Part shown: positions 18,622 through 27,330 of the stretch, in pieces
Numbering within the stretch: the stretch's first letter is position 1
Layout of the letters: each line of letters opens with the position of its first letter
NCBI RefSeq assembly: GCF_001548675.1
Contig: NZ_CP010834.1
Location: 841,501 to 905,500 of the forward strand
DNA length: 64,000 bases
Source of the DNA: Methanobrevibacter sp. YE315
GTDB taxonomy: Archaea > Methanobacteriota > Methanobacteria > Methanobacteriales > Methanobacteriaceae
Reading direction: 5' to 3'
Translations under genes and position numbers: made by a program
The notes under the pieces: generated by a model
Seen by the model: only the letters and a program-made list of their open reading frames with translations
What the model was told of the DNA's origin: nothing
Database searches by the model: none

Positions 18622-19203
18622 ATGTCTGAAAGATTAAATGTACATGATTTAATTACTGTGGGTATTTTTGCAGTGATTTTAATAGTATTAATTTTCGCAT
18701 TTGGAATGTTGGGTTATATTCCGATTTTAATGTTGGCATTGCCAATTTTAGCAGCATTAATTTGTGGAATTCCATACATGCTCTTCTTAACAAGAGTTTC
18801 TAAATTTGGAATGGTTACATTGCTAGGGCTGATTCTGGGAATTGTAATGTTTTTAAGCGGCCATACATGGGTGCCAATTGTTGTATTTACTTTATTTGCA
18901 TTCATTGCAGATTGTATCTTAAAAATGGGTAATTACTCATCAATTAAAAATTCAATTATTAGTCATGGTGTTTTTATAATGGGAATAATGGGTAATATGT
19001 TGCCATTTTTCATTTTAAGAGACTATTTCATGGAAGCAATGCGCGCTTCAATGGGAAATGATTATGTTAATGTCATTGCCCCATTCCTTAACAATGGTGT
19101 TTTAGTAATATTATTTATTTTAACATTCATTGCAGGTGTTGCAAGTGCTTATGTTGGAAAAATTGTGCTCAAAAAACACTTTGAAAAGGCAGGTATAGCT
19201 TAG
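18622..19203 (+). CDS. MptD/Trep-Strep-type ECF transporter S component
   Basis: The 193-residue protein is almost entirely membrane-embedded, with five or six spans, starting with a short polar N-terminus (MSERLNVHDLITVGIFAVIL) as in MptD-family S components of energy-coupling factor transporters. Length and topology fit an S component, which binds the substrate and docks with EcfT and EcfA. Those two genes follow immediately on the same strand. An ATAGGAG site lies 9 bp before the ATG. The S component decides substrate and none is known for this family. In several gut Clostridia I recall the same set (AraC, two ABC halves, MptD, EcfT, EcfA), suggesting a mobile module. Confidence 0.75.
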   Translation: MSERLNVHDLITVGIFAVILIVLIFAFGMLGYIPILMLALPILAALICGIPYMLFLTRVSKFGMVTLLGLILGIVMFLSGHTWVPIVVFTLFAFIADCILKMGNYSSIKNSIISHGVFIMGIMGNMLPFFILRDYFMEAMRASMGNDYVNVIAPFLNNGVLVILFILTFIAGVASAYVGKIVLKKHFEKAGIA

Positions 19204-19211
19204 GTGTAATA

Positions 19212-19931
19212 ATGGGATTAGAACTAAATTTTAACTTAGATCCAAGAACTAAAATCATTATTTTAGTTGTTTTAAGTTTCATGGTTTTTAATGATGTGTC
19301 ATTATATATTAGTGGAATTTTAGTTTTAATTCCATTTATTTGTTTATTTTTCACAAACCATAAAAAATCAGCATGGCTTTATATTGCTGTTTATTTATTG
19401 GCTAAATATATTCAAATTTTTATTCTTCCTACAGCAACAGGATTGATGGCAATTATACTAATTACTTTTAGTTATACTGCTTCTAGAATGTTGCCAATTC
19501 TTATGATGGGATATTATACTATAACAACTACTAAAGTAAGCGAATTCATTGCGTCTATGGAAAAAAGTAATATTCCCCGATATGTCATTATTCCCGTTTC
19601 AGTTGTTTTTAGATATATCCCATCAGTTTATGAAGAAATTAAATCAATAACTAATGCAATGAAAATGAGAGGCTTTGGATTAAATATCAAATCCTTGAAA
19701 AACCCTTTAAAACTAATAGAATTTTATATGATTCCTATTTTGATTAGTGCAGTTAAAACAGCAGATGAACTCTCAGCCGCCTCTCTAACAAGAGGACTCA
19801 GCAATCCGGAGCCAAGAACTCATTTACTTCAAGTAAAATTGACCAAACTGGATTACTCACTTATAGCAATAACATTCATTGGTTTTGGAATATATGCATA
19901 TGGTTTTTTAAGAGGTGTCTTGATTGCTTAA
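19212..19931 (+). CDS. ecfT: ECF transporter membrane coupling protein EcfT
   Basis: Residues about 15-120 contain four membrane spans, followed by cytoplasmic coupling helices containing the characteristic A-R-G sequences (ITNAMKMRGFG and SAASLTRGLSNP), then a final span. EcfT links the S component to the ATPase subunits. The gene begins 8 bp after the MptD-like gene (AGGTG precedes the ATG) and its end overlaps the EcfA start by 8 bp, so the three form one transcription unit. The length of 239 residues is normal for the family. Confidence 0.87.
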   Translation: MGLELNFNLDPRTKIIILVVLSFMVFNDVSLYISGILVLIPFICLFFTNHKKSAWLYIAVYLLAKYIQIFILPTATGLMAIILITFSYTASRMLPILMMGYYTITTTKVSEFIASMEKSNIPRYVIIPVSVVFRYIPSVYEEIKSITNAMKMRGFGLNIKSLKNPLKLIEFYMIPILISAVKTADELSAASLTRGLSNPEPRTHLLQVKLTKLDYSLIAITFIGFGIYAYGFLRGVLIA

Positions 19932-21375
19932 AATGGAAGATGTTTCATTCACATATAATAATAATGGCGATACTCAAAATCTGTCTGATATAAATTTGAA
20001 TGTTAAAGAAGGGGAAGTTATTCTGCTTTGTGGCGAGTCAGGCTGCGGAAAAACATCAATCACACGTTTTTTAAATGGACTGATTCCGAATTTCTTCGAT
20101 GGTAAACGTGAAGGAAATGTTTATTTGGGTAATGATTTAATCAGTGAAATGAAGATATATGAAATTTCAAAGCATATTGGATCAGTTTTTCAAAATCCAA
20201 AAACCCAGTTCTTCAATGTTGATACGACAAGCGAACTTGTTTTTGGATGTGAAAATTTATCCATGAACGTTGATGAGATTAAAAAAAGGCTAGATTGTGT
20301 AGTTGATGACTTTGACATATTCAATCTGGTTGATAAAAATATTTTTAAGTTATCCGGCGGTGAAAAGCAAAAGATTGCTTGTGCATCAGTATCGGCGGTA
20401 TCTCCCGATGTTCTTGTTCTAGATGAACCATCATCCAACTTGGATTCCAAGTCAAGCTGGGATTTTGAATTCATAATTAGGAAATGGAAAGAGCAGAAAA
20501 AAACAGTAATTATTGCCGAACATAAATTATTCTTTTTAGGTGATGTCGTTGACAGGGTAATATTTCTTAAAGACGGAAAAATTACAAACGAATGGTCAAT
20601 CGATGAATTTAAAAACATAAATCATCGAGATTTGGGTTTAAGGCAATTAAATTTGGACAATATAGAATTAAAAAGAAAAGAATATTACTCCAAGAATCAG
20701 GAATTTTTGGAACTTAAAAATTTTAAATTTAACTATGGAAAAACTCAAGTTTTAGACATTGATGATGTTAAAATTCCTAAAAACGAAATCATAGCCATCA
20801 TTGGTAAAAATGGTGCCGGAAAGTCAACATTTGCAAATTGTTTGTGCGGTCTTAAAAAATCATGCAAGGGCGAGTTAGTCTTCAATGGAAAATCCTTAAA
20901 AAGAAAGGATAGGCTTAAAAAATCTTATATGGTGATGCAGGATGTAAATCATCAGCTATTTACAGAAAGTGTCCTTGATGAAGTTTTGTTGAGTATGGAT
21001 GAAGATGATTTGGAATTAGCTGAAGATATTCTTAGGAATTTGAACCTGATTCATCTAAAAGATGCCCATCCAATGGCATTATCCGGTGGTGAAAAGCAAA
21101 GGGTAGCTATTGCATCGGCAATTGCATCTAAAAAGGAAATATTGATTTTTGATGAGCCAACAAGTGGTCTTGATTTAAGGAATATGATGAAAGTTTCTGA
21201 AAACTTAAGGTATCTGCAGGGATTAGGGATAACTTCATTCATCATAACCCATGATTTCGAATTAATCTGTGAGTCTTGTTCCCATATCCTGCATTTTGAT
21301 GATGGCAAAATCATTGATAATTATAAGATTGATGAACAAAAACTGAAAGATTTCTTTTTAAGGGGGTCTCAATAG
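19924..21375 (+). CDS. Double-domain ECF ATPase EcfA (two fused ABC domains)
   Basis: Two complete ABC ATPase domains lie in one chain. The first has Walker A CGESGCGKTS, LSGGEKQKIA and VLVLDEPSSNLD; the second has IGKNGAGKST, LSGGEKQRVAIA and ILIFDEPTSGLD. The fusion replaces the EcfA1/EcfA2 heterodimer and powers import through EcfT and the S component. The TTG start at 19924 gives MLKMEDVSFTY, matching usual EcfA starts, and overlaps ecfT. The ATG at 19933 is an alternative that loses only three residues. The gene ends the transport block; the next gene begins about 90 bp later. Confidence 0.88.
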   Translation: MLKMEDVSFTYNNNGDTQNLSDINLNVKEGEVILLCGESGCGKTSITRFLNGLIPNFFDGKREGNVYLGNDLISEMKIYEISKHIGSVFQNPKTQFFNVDTTSELVFGCENLSMNVDEIKKRLDCVVDDFDIFNLVDKNIFKLSGGEKQKIACASVSAVSPDVLVLDEPSSNLDSKSSWDFEFIIRKWKEQKKTVIIAEHKLFFLGDVVDRVIFLKDGKITNEWSIDEFKNINHRDLGLRQLNLDNIELKRKEYYSKNQEFLELKNFKFNYGKTQVLDIDDVKIPKNEIIAIIGKNGAGKSTFANCLCGLKKSCKGELVFNGKSLKRKDRLKKSYMVMQDVNHQLFTESVLDEVLLSMDEDDLELAEDILRNLNLIHLKDAHPMALSGGEKQRVAIASAIASKKEILIFDEPTSGLDLRNMMKVSENLRYLQGLGITSFIITHDFELICESCSHILHFDDGKIIDNYKIDEQKLKDFFLRGSQ

Positions 21376-21463
21376 TCTTTTAACCCTTAATTCAGGAGTT
21401 TTAATCGAAATTACATTAAGATTTATGAGTATGTGAATTATTAGATATTTGATTAGTGATATT

Positions 21464-21943
21464 ATGTATGAGAATCATTTGCCAATTTTTGGTGTAGGAC
21501 CATATTTAGTTTTAATAATTGGAATCATAACTATAATTTTCTCCATATCCTCATACTACCATTTAATTCCAGTTTATAAGATAAATGAATTAAATATGGT
21601 CTTTTTTATTTTAGGAGTAATATTAATAAGTTTAGGGATTGTTTTTTGGATTTCAGCAGTTCTGGTCTCAAAAATAAGTGATGAAGTTGAAAACAATAAA
21701 TTAGTTACAACAGGGATATATGCTTATGTAAGGCACCCTATTTATGCCGCATTTTTTTATGCTGCAACCGGATTAATATTAATCTCTCAGAATATCCTCC
21801 TATTTATCTTGCCCGTATTTTTCTGGGCATTTCTAACAGTTGCAATGATAAATACTGAAGAAAAGTGGTTAATTGAGAGATATAGTGATGATTATAGGGA
21901 TTATTCTAAAAAAGTTAATAGATTCATACCAAAGGTGATTTAA
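21464..21943 (+). CDS. Isoprenylcysteine carboxyl methyltransferase-like membrane protein
   Basis: About four membrane spans with the family's C-terminal signature: GIYAYVRHPIYAAFF, then EEKWLIERYSDDYRDY. These residues bind S-adenosylmethionine in ICMT/PEMT-type enzymes. The family methylates lipids or lipid-linked groups, but the substrate here is unknown. The ATG at 21464 is preferred because GTGAT sits 4 bp before it; a TTG at 21449 in frame is possible. The stop overlaps the ATG of the next methyltransferase by one base, indicating an operon. Position after the transport genes suggests it modifies the transported or synthesised molecule. Confidence 0.75.
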   Translation: MYENHLPIFGVGPYLVLIIGIITIIFSISSYYHLIPVYKINELNMVFFILGVILISLGIVFWISAVLVSKISDEVENNKLVTTGIYAYVRHPIYAAFFYAATGLILISQNILLFILPVFFWAFLTVAMINTEEKWLIERYSDDYRDYSKKVNRFIPKVI

Positions 21944-22638
21944 TGGGATTTTTTGACAATATGAGAAAACCAAAAGGAAAATTAGGAAACATTCAATTAA
22001 AATCAATGAACAAGGAACACACTCCTGTTTCACTATGGGGGTTGAAACATTTGGAGATAAAACCTGGCGATACTATCTTGGATGTAGGCTGCGGCGGTGG
22101 AATTAACATCAATAGAATGGCCAAACAAGCAAAAATGGTATATGGTGTAGATTACAGCATAGAAAGCGTAAAACTGTCACGTGAAGTAAACCGCCAGGAG
22201 ATATATGACGGCAAAGTCAAGGTTCTTGAGGGCAATGTTGCAAATCTGCCCTTTGAAGATAACACTTTCGATGTAGTGACAGCATTTGAAACGGTTTATT
22301 TCTGGCCTGATATCGAAAAATGCTTTGGCGAAGTTAAAAGGGTCCTTAAGCCTGGCGGAACATTTCTAATTGGGATGGAATCGAACGGATCAGACAACCT
22401 AATTATGAAAGTATCTGAAAAATTAATTGACATGACAGTATATGATGATGAGCAGATTACAGAATTTTTAAGGAATAACGATTATTCACAAATTACCGTT
22501 TATTTGAGGGACGGAAAAAACAAAAAGGAAATAATAAAAGAGATTGGCGGGCAAACAAAAACCGTTGATGATGATTATGACCATGTTTCTTTTTCGGATA
22601 AGTTTGTCCAATGGATGACCATTGTGGCAAGAAAGTGA
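21943..22638 (+). CDS. Class I SAM-dependent methyltransferase
   Basis: Motif I ILDVGCGGGININ begins near residue 46, motif II contains VYGVDYS with the acidic ribose-binding residue, and ANLPFEDNTFDVVTAFETVY and KRVLKPGGTFLIGME are the later UbiE-type motifs. It is a soluble Rossmann-fold methyltransferase of unknown acceptor. Start and stop overlap or nearly touch the neighbours on both sides (TAATG upstream; 4 bp to the next ATG), so it is translated with two other methyltransferases. The C-terminal 60 residues are divergent and probably form the substrate cap. Confidence 0.85.
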   Translation: MGFFDNMRKPKGKLGNIQLKSMNKEHTPVSLWGLKHLEIKPGDTILDVGCGGGININRMAKQAKMVYGVDYSIESVKLSREVNRQEIYDGKVKVLEGNVANLPFEDNTFDVVTAFETVYFWPDIEKCFGEVKRVLKPGGTFLIGMESNGSDNLIMKVSEKLIDMTVYDDEQITEFLRNNDYSQITVYLRDGKNKKEIIKEIGGQTKTVDDDYDHVSFSDKFVQWMTIVARK

Positions 22639-22642
22639 TATT

Positions 22643-23440
22643 ATGGAGGAATATGAAGGTGTGGAAGATACATTATTCATACCATTAACTGGAAGAGTAT
22701 ATGTCTCTAAAAAATTTCCAGAGTATTTTTTCGATGAAAAAGCCTTAGAAATGGAGAATTTGATTAAGAACAAACAAATTGAGAATAAATCATCAGAATA
22801 TACGATGCTGGCAAATGTTGCTAGAAGCTACAATTTAGATGAAATGGCTCAAAAATTCATTGATAAGCATGATAAATGCAATATTGTGAATTTGGGTGTG
22901 GGCCTTGAAACATCATATTATAGAATTGATAGAAAAAATTCTCTTTTTTTTGAAGTTGACCTACCTGAAGTGATTGAACTAAGAAAGAAATATTTCGAAG
23001 TCGCAGAAAATGAAAAGTTCATTAAAGGAGATTTGTTTAAACTTGAATGGTGTGATGAATTAGACACCAATCTTCCAACATTAATGATAGTTGCAGGCGT
23101 GTTCCAATACTTCCATGAGGAGGATATTCTCGATTTCATTGGAAATGTTAAAAAAATTTTTAGAAATGCTGAGTTGATATTTGATGCAACAAACAAATTT
23201 GGAATAAAATATTGCAATCTATATGTTAAAAGAACTGGAAATAAGTCAGCATTAATGTATTTCTATATTGAAGATGCAAATGAATTTTCAAAAAAGGCTA
23301 ATTGTCAGCTGATTGAATGTAGAGGTTTTTATAAAGATGCTATAAAAATATTAAATAAGAAATTAGGTTTATATGCAAAAATTGCAATGAAAATAGCCGA
23401 TAAAAGGGATAATGCAATGATTTTGCATCTAAAAATTTAA
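22643..23440 (+). CDS. LCM-family (leucine carboxyl methyltransferase-like) SAM methyltransferase
   Basis: The core CNIVNLGVGLETSYYRID followed by FFEVDLPEVIELRKKY is the hallmark of the Ppm1/LCM1/TcmP-type O-methyltransferases, where the Asp binds SAM and an Arg the cofactor. LMIVAGVFQYFHEEDI is the later motif. The first residues of the longer frame (from TTG 22622) overlap the upstream gene; the ATG at 22643 with AGTGAT just before it is preferred. In bacteria this family often tailors polyketide or peptide products. A relative lies at 26219-26998 on the other strand, under a palindromic operator candidate. Confidence 0.82.
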   Translation: MEEYEGVEDTLFIPLTGRVYVSKKFPEYFFDEKALEMENLIKNKQIENKSSEYTMLANVARSYNLDEMAQKFIDKHDKCNIVNLGVGLETSYYRIDRKNSLFFEVDLPEVIELRKKYFEVAENEKFIKGDLFKLEWCDELDTNLPTLMIVAGVFQYFHEEDILDFIGNVKKIFRNAELIFDATNKFGIKYCNLYVKRTGNKSALMYFYIEDANEFSKKANCQLIECRGFYKDAIKILNKKLGLYAKIAMKIADKRDNAMILHLKI

Positions 23441-23640
23441 CTAATCTTTTGTAATCAGCCATATCCATTCAACCATTTTGCGATTAATGTAATTTCTTAT
23501 TTGTTTTAATAAATCCATCAATAACAGCTTGTCAATAAGAGGTATTCTAAAAAAAATAATTTGATGAAGATACTTTAGTATCCCATCAGTATTGTTTAAT
23601 TTTTTGGCACAATAGTGGCATGCACTTAATACTTTTTCAT
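23441..23640 (-). pseudogene. Small open frame or gene remnant between MTase and adhesin
   Basis: On the minus strand one frame reads HEKVLSACHYCAKKLNNTDG followed by ILKYLHQIIFFRIPLIDKLL and on to a stop at 23441-23443, about 65 codons. It has a C-x-x-C pair and a composition like real protein, but no start codon in a credible place: upstream the frame enters the end of the adhesin gene in another phase and hits a stop. It may be a truncated gene. The family is not recognised. Confidence 0.35.
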
Positions 23641-25865
23641 GGTAACATTGCTGAGATAACAGATGCTGAATCTGAGAGCAGAGTTACAGAGTTTGAGAGA
23701 ACAGACGCTGAACCTGAAGATAATGAGCTTGCATCATCTACGAAAATATAATCAGGGCCGTCTATGTGCCTTAATAACCAAAAATCACAGCAATTTGCTT
23801 CGGATAAAAATGCAAAACCGAAAATTTCGGCAGCAATTCCAGCCATAATTGATCCACCTATTATTACCGCTGAAAATATTGTTGTGTCAAAGTTTACATT
23901 AAACACATTGTCACTAACTAATTTGGCCGCCAGAATACCGTGAATAGCACCTATTGCCAATCCTAAACTGGCTGCCATAAGCATTCCTCCTGAAGCGGCT
24001 CCTGCAAGAATACTGAGAAGAATAGTTGATCCAATACACCATGCTGTAATTAGTGATATGTCTGTCATGCTGAAACCATTGGAAAAATAAACAGGGCCAC
24101 AGTCACCTGTAAGGTTAATTCCCTTAAATTGTACCTTACCACCGTCTCCTACACAGACATCATTGCCTTTACCATAAGCCTTATTATTTGAGAATGTACA
24201 GTTATTCAAGACTAATGCTCCCTGGTTGAAGATTGCTCCGCCATGTTTAGCATAATTACTGATAAAACTACAGTTATTGCAAGTCATGGATCCTAGGTTG
24301 ATTATTGCTCCACCCCAGTCTCTTGTAATGATGTAGTCCATTCTGTTATTTTTGAATATTACGTTGTTGAAAGTACATGATCCTCCCATATTATAAACTG
24401 CAGTGTTATATCCTTCGATATTTAAATTAGATACGACAATTGAGTAGGAAGGGTCTACTACGAGCCAGTGATATTCATCACTTTCATCATATGTGCCGTA
24501 GATTGTTGACTGATGACCATTAATGATTATCATGTTAAATTGGGAAAATGATATTTGCCATGGGTCTGTGCATCTGATGGATACATTACTTGTAAAAATT
24601 ACATTAAGTACATACAATAAATTTTCTAAAGGTAAGTATCCCTCAAAATCAGGGCAAGACCTTTCTTCAAAGGCGAATGAAATTTCTAATATATGGCTTT
24701 TTATTAAAGCATTATAATCTGCTGTACTGCTGACGGTTTTATTCAACATAAGTGTTAAATCATTGCGAAAATTCCCCTCACGCATTAAATTGAAAATTTC
24801 ATTTAATTCTGTAATGTTTTTGAAATTGTAATCTTTTCTGTAGGTAATTCCATATTCCTCGAAATATCTTATCATTGATAATGAAAAAGTGCAGGTTTCG
24901 TTATCGTAAATGATATAATATACAATGTCGTTATCCAGATAATTAAGGCCGCTGTTCATTATTGCGGAATACATTACATGAGCCAGATTGAATTTTTTAT
25001 CGATTAGGTAGGAACTAAAATCATATCTTAGGTAATTTACATCAATATTGGTTACTGATCCATCAATAATGTATTTACCTCCCTCTTCGAATACACATTC
25101 TGTGAGGTTTAGATTTTTCTTGTTGCGGTCAATGTAAATTGCTTCGTGAGATAATTGGCTGAAGCTGTTTATAAAAAAGGAATGGCTAATTGTATTATCC
25201 GCGCCACCTATATAAATTGCACCACCAATTCCCCGTGCAGTATTATTTATGAATATGCAGTTATTGATAATGCCATTATTTCCACTCCAGCTAACTGCTC
25301 CACCGTTAATCGCTTCATTATTTATGAATGTACAGTCTGAAATAATTCCATAATCACCATTCCAGCTAATGGGGCTTAAAACATCATGATATGTTTTTCG
25401 GTATTTTGAGTCGTCCATTGGAGAGTTATCAGGTATATTTATTCCGATTGGTTTGGAGTTGATGATTGTCAGGTTTAATAGTTTAACATTGTTTCCTGTT
25501 ACTTTAAATATTGCATAGAAATATTCTCCTGCATCTATGATGTGTCCATTACCATTGATGGTGATGTTATCTTTGTCGATTATGATTACATTCTCATCGA
25601 TTATTATATGTTTTCCGTTACCATCAAAATAATAGTCTTTGTCAAAATCGTATGTGTCTCCGGGCTGGAGATTTTGAATATCATTGTTTAAGTCGTCAAA
25701 ATTTCCGGGCAATGGTGTTTCGTCAGTCAGGGTGTGGTTAATGTGTGTTGGTTCATTCAACGGCATAGTGTCTACATCGCTTGCTGAAACGCAAGACGTT
25801 CCTATTAATATGCATAGGAATAACATTATAAAAAACAAATACTTTTTCGTTTTCAGTTTTATCAC
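23637..25865 (-). CDS. Adhesin-like beta-helix protein with hydrophobic tail (paralogue of 5192-7435)
   Basis: It has the same plan as the protein at 5192: signal peptide (YLFFIMLFLCILIGTSCVSA), a shared FDDLNNDIQNLQPGDTYDFD opening, two Asn/Gly beta-helix blocks (INNCIFINNTARGIGGAIYI; NCSFISNYAKHGGAIFNQGA), a middle module, and a hydrophobic glycine/alanine tail (residues about 600-700) with the FNVNFDTTIF spacer. The resemblance runs end to end. The start is uncertain: GTG at 25865 lies inside an AGAGGTGAT sequence that itself looks like a ribosome binding site, so a non-standard start a few codons later (CTG) is conceivable. Surface location is inferred from the signal peptide. Confidence 0.85.
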   Translation of the reverse strand: MIKLKTKKYLFFIMLFLCILIGTSCVSASDVDTMPLNEPTHINHTLTDETPLPGNFDDLNNDIQNLQPGDTYDFDKDYYFDGNGKHIIIDENVIIIDKDNITINGNGHIIDAGEYFYAIFKVTGNNVKLLNLTIINSKPIGINIPDNSPMDDSKYRKTYHDVLSPISWNGDYGIISDCTFINNEAINGGAVSWSGNNGIINNCIFINNTARGIGGAIYIGGADNTISHSFFINSFSQLSHEAIYIDRNKKNLNLTECVFEEGGKYIIDGSVTNIDVNYLRYDFSSYLIDKKFNLAHVMYSAIMNSGLNYLDNDIVYYIIYDNETCTFSLSMIRYFEEYGITYRKDYNFKNITELNEIFNLMREGNFRNDLTLMLNKTVSSTADYNALIKSHILEISFAFEERSCPDFEGYLPLENLLYVLNVIFTSNVSIRCTDPWQISFSQFNMIIINGHQSTIYGTYDESDEYHWLVVDPSYSIVVSNLNIEGYNTAVYNMGGSCTFNNVIFKNNRMDYIITRDWGGAIINLGSMTCNNCSFISNYAKHGGAIFNQGALVLNNCTFSNNKAYGKGNDVCVGDGGKVQFKGINLTGDCGPVYFSNGFSMTDISLITAWCIGSTILLSILAGAASGGMLMAASLGLAIGAIHGILAAKLVSDNVFNVNFDTTIFSAVIIGGSIMAGIAAEIFGFAFLSEANCCDFWLLRHIDGPDYIFVDDASSLSSGSASVLSNSVTLLSDSASVISAMLP

Positions 25866-25907
25866 CTCTAAATAGGGATTTCTTTTATTCTACAATTTTT
25901 TCTATCC

Positions 25908-25951
25908 TATTTATAGTATATAATATTTTCCGCAAGTAAGTGATTGCTTGC
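25908..25951 (-). promoter_or_regulatory. Adhesin promoter with GCAAG...CTTGC repeat
   Basis: Read on the minus strand, GCAAGCAATCACTTACTTGC is followed by GGAAAATATTATAT and a TATA-like ACTATAAATAG (25908-25918). The gene at 5192 has a related GCAAG/CTTGC repeat also followed by GCGGGAAA and an AT-rich stretch. The rest of the 25866-26218 gap shows nothing clear apart from the terminator near 26183. Confidence 0.4.
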
Positions 25952-26182
25952 ATTAGTTTGGTGATAATAATTTGGTTTTAATGTCCTATTATTAAAGGAA
26001 AATCATAAGTAGAATTAAAAATTATTTGGGTTGATGGTAATCCAATCATAAGTCTTTTCAAATGACATATTTAGATCGGTTCGGTGATTTTTTCTGGTTT
26101 GTTGATCAAAATTTCTATTTTTTTTTTATAGATTGCTTATTCAACATTAATCTTTAGTGGTGAATCATAATTTGCTTTTTAA

Positions 26183-26206
26183 AAAAGTACCTGTGGAGGT
26201 ACTTTT
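26183..26206 (-). terminator. Hairpin terminator for the LCM-type methyltransferase
   Basis: AAAAGTACCT and AGGTACTTTT form a perfect 10-bp stem with a 4-base loop. Read on the minus strand it is followed by an A/T stretch containing several T. It lies 12 bp past the stop of the gene at 26219. Confidence 0.6.
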
Positions 26207-26218
26207 AAAAAGTGCTTT

Positions 26219-26998
26219 CTATTTTTCAAGAACGGCAATATAATCCATTCTTTTTCTTAACAACGGAAGCCAAGTGACTATCTTATAATGGGGCTTATAA
26301 ACATTAACGCCATCAAAGAGATTAACATCCTTTATCCATCTAAAGTTATTATTGAACTTTGTTAATTCATGTCCTTTTTCGACACCCCATATGAATTTGG
26401 AGTCTGTATCTTCTATTGATTCTTCCTTTGTGTTTTTAACGGAAATCGGAGGCATTATCTCCATATAGATTGTACATTTGTCAAAATTTGAATCTATAAC
26501 ATTAATGATGTCTACTACATCTTTCTCATTTAGATACATTGTCAATCCTTCAACGATGAATAAAACATCATTTCTTATTGAGATTTCCTGAGCCCATCCA
26601 GGATCCATTGCCGAATACGCAAGTGTTGTAACCCTGTCTGTATCTTCAATATATTTCAACCTATAATTTGCTGAATTTTCTAAATCCACATTGTACCAAT
26701 TGATTTTACCGTTATCAAGTCTGTTAAAACGTGTATCCATCCCTGATGCAATATTGACAATTGTACATTCTGGGTGGGCATTTATATAGTCTCCAACCAT
26801 TTCATCTAATACAATTGTTCTTGAAATTGTACCAAGTTGCATAAATTTATCCTTTTCAGCTATGCTGAAATCATAATCAATTTTAGATATGACTTCTATT
26901 GCTTTTGAATCATAGAATTTATGATTTTTCTGTTGTGAATGTCTTGCTTTAGCAAACAATGTCAAAAGCATTGTTTTTTCTACGCCTTCTAAATTCAT
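26219..26998 (-). CDS. LCM-family SAM methyltransferase
   Basis: CTIVNIASGMDTRFNRLD and NWYNVDLENSANYRLKYI are the SAM-binding motifs of the leucine carboxyl methyltransferase-like O-methyltransferases, and VLFIVEGLTMYLNEKDVVDI is the conserved GLxMYL segment. At 259 residues it is a full-length family member. The acceptor is unknown. GGAGA before the ATG supports the start. Unlike most neighbours it has a single-gene unit bounded by a hairpin terminator and a promoter carrying a perfect palindrome (27060-27075) shared with the ABC/ECF island, so the two are probably co-regulated. It is distinct from, but in the same family as, the methyltransferase at 22643. Confidence 0.85.
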   Translation of the reverse strand: MNLEGVEKTMLLTLFAKARHSQQKNHKFYDSKAIEVISKIDYDFSIAEKDKFMQLGTISRTIVLDEMVGDYINAHPECTIVNIASGMDTRFNRLDNGKINWYNVDLENSANYRLKYIEDTDRVTTLAYSAMDPGWAQEISIRNDVLFIVEGLTMYLNEKDVVDIINVIDSNFDKCTIYMEIMPPISVKNTKEESIEDTDSKFIWGVEKGHELTKFNNNFRWIKDVNLFDGVNVYKPHYKIVTWLPLLRKRMDYIAVLEK

Positions 26999-27048
26999 AA
27001 GTAGTTCTCCATTGATAAGTTTAATTCATATAATTATTGTATGGGATA

Positions 27049-27075
27049 CTATATAAATTTTTAGGCATGCCTAAA
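27049..27075 (-). promoter_or_regulatory. TATA box plus perfect 16-bp palindrome for the LCM methyltransferase
   Basis: TTTAGGCATGCCTAAA (27060-27075) is a perfect palindrome. On the minus strand it is followed after AA by TTTATATAG (27049-27057). The 15 bases AAAATTTATATAGTA recur identically beside the palindrome at 40747. The palindrome covers the BRE position, so a bound protein would affect TFB/TBP loading. Confidence 0.65.
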
Positions 27076-27192
27076 TTTTTAAAATCCTTTTCAGAATAGT
27101 CATATTTAAAATGCCGTTTTTTGAAATTATACTTAAAGTAGCTGACAATTCCAATACTGACATCTAAATTCAAATATTATGTCGATTAAAGG

Positions 27193-27306
27193 AAGTTAAA
27201 GCTTCAAAATCAAGATTATCAACTTTTAATTGGCAATATTGATGATAAAAAGGTAAACTGGGTTGGAAAGTCCAGTTATATTGATAATAAACAAAAAAGA
27301 ATTATA
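27193..27306 (+). pseudogene. Decayed gene remnant related to 4711-4920
   Basis: One frame reads KLKLQNQDYQLLIGNIDDKK then VNWVGKSSYIDNKQKRII, bounded upstream by a stop at 27187-27189. Both peptide (K-L-x-N-x-D...LLIGNI...SxYI) and DNA (TCGATTAAA followed shortly by AAGCTTCA) resemble the remnant at 4801-4920. The parent family is unknown. Confidence 0.4.
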
Positions 27307-27330
27307 AAAATAAAAAAAGAAGTAGCTGAA

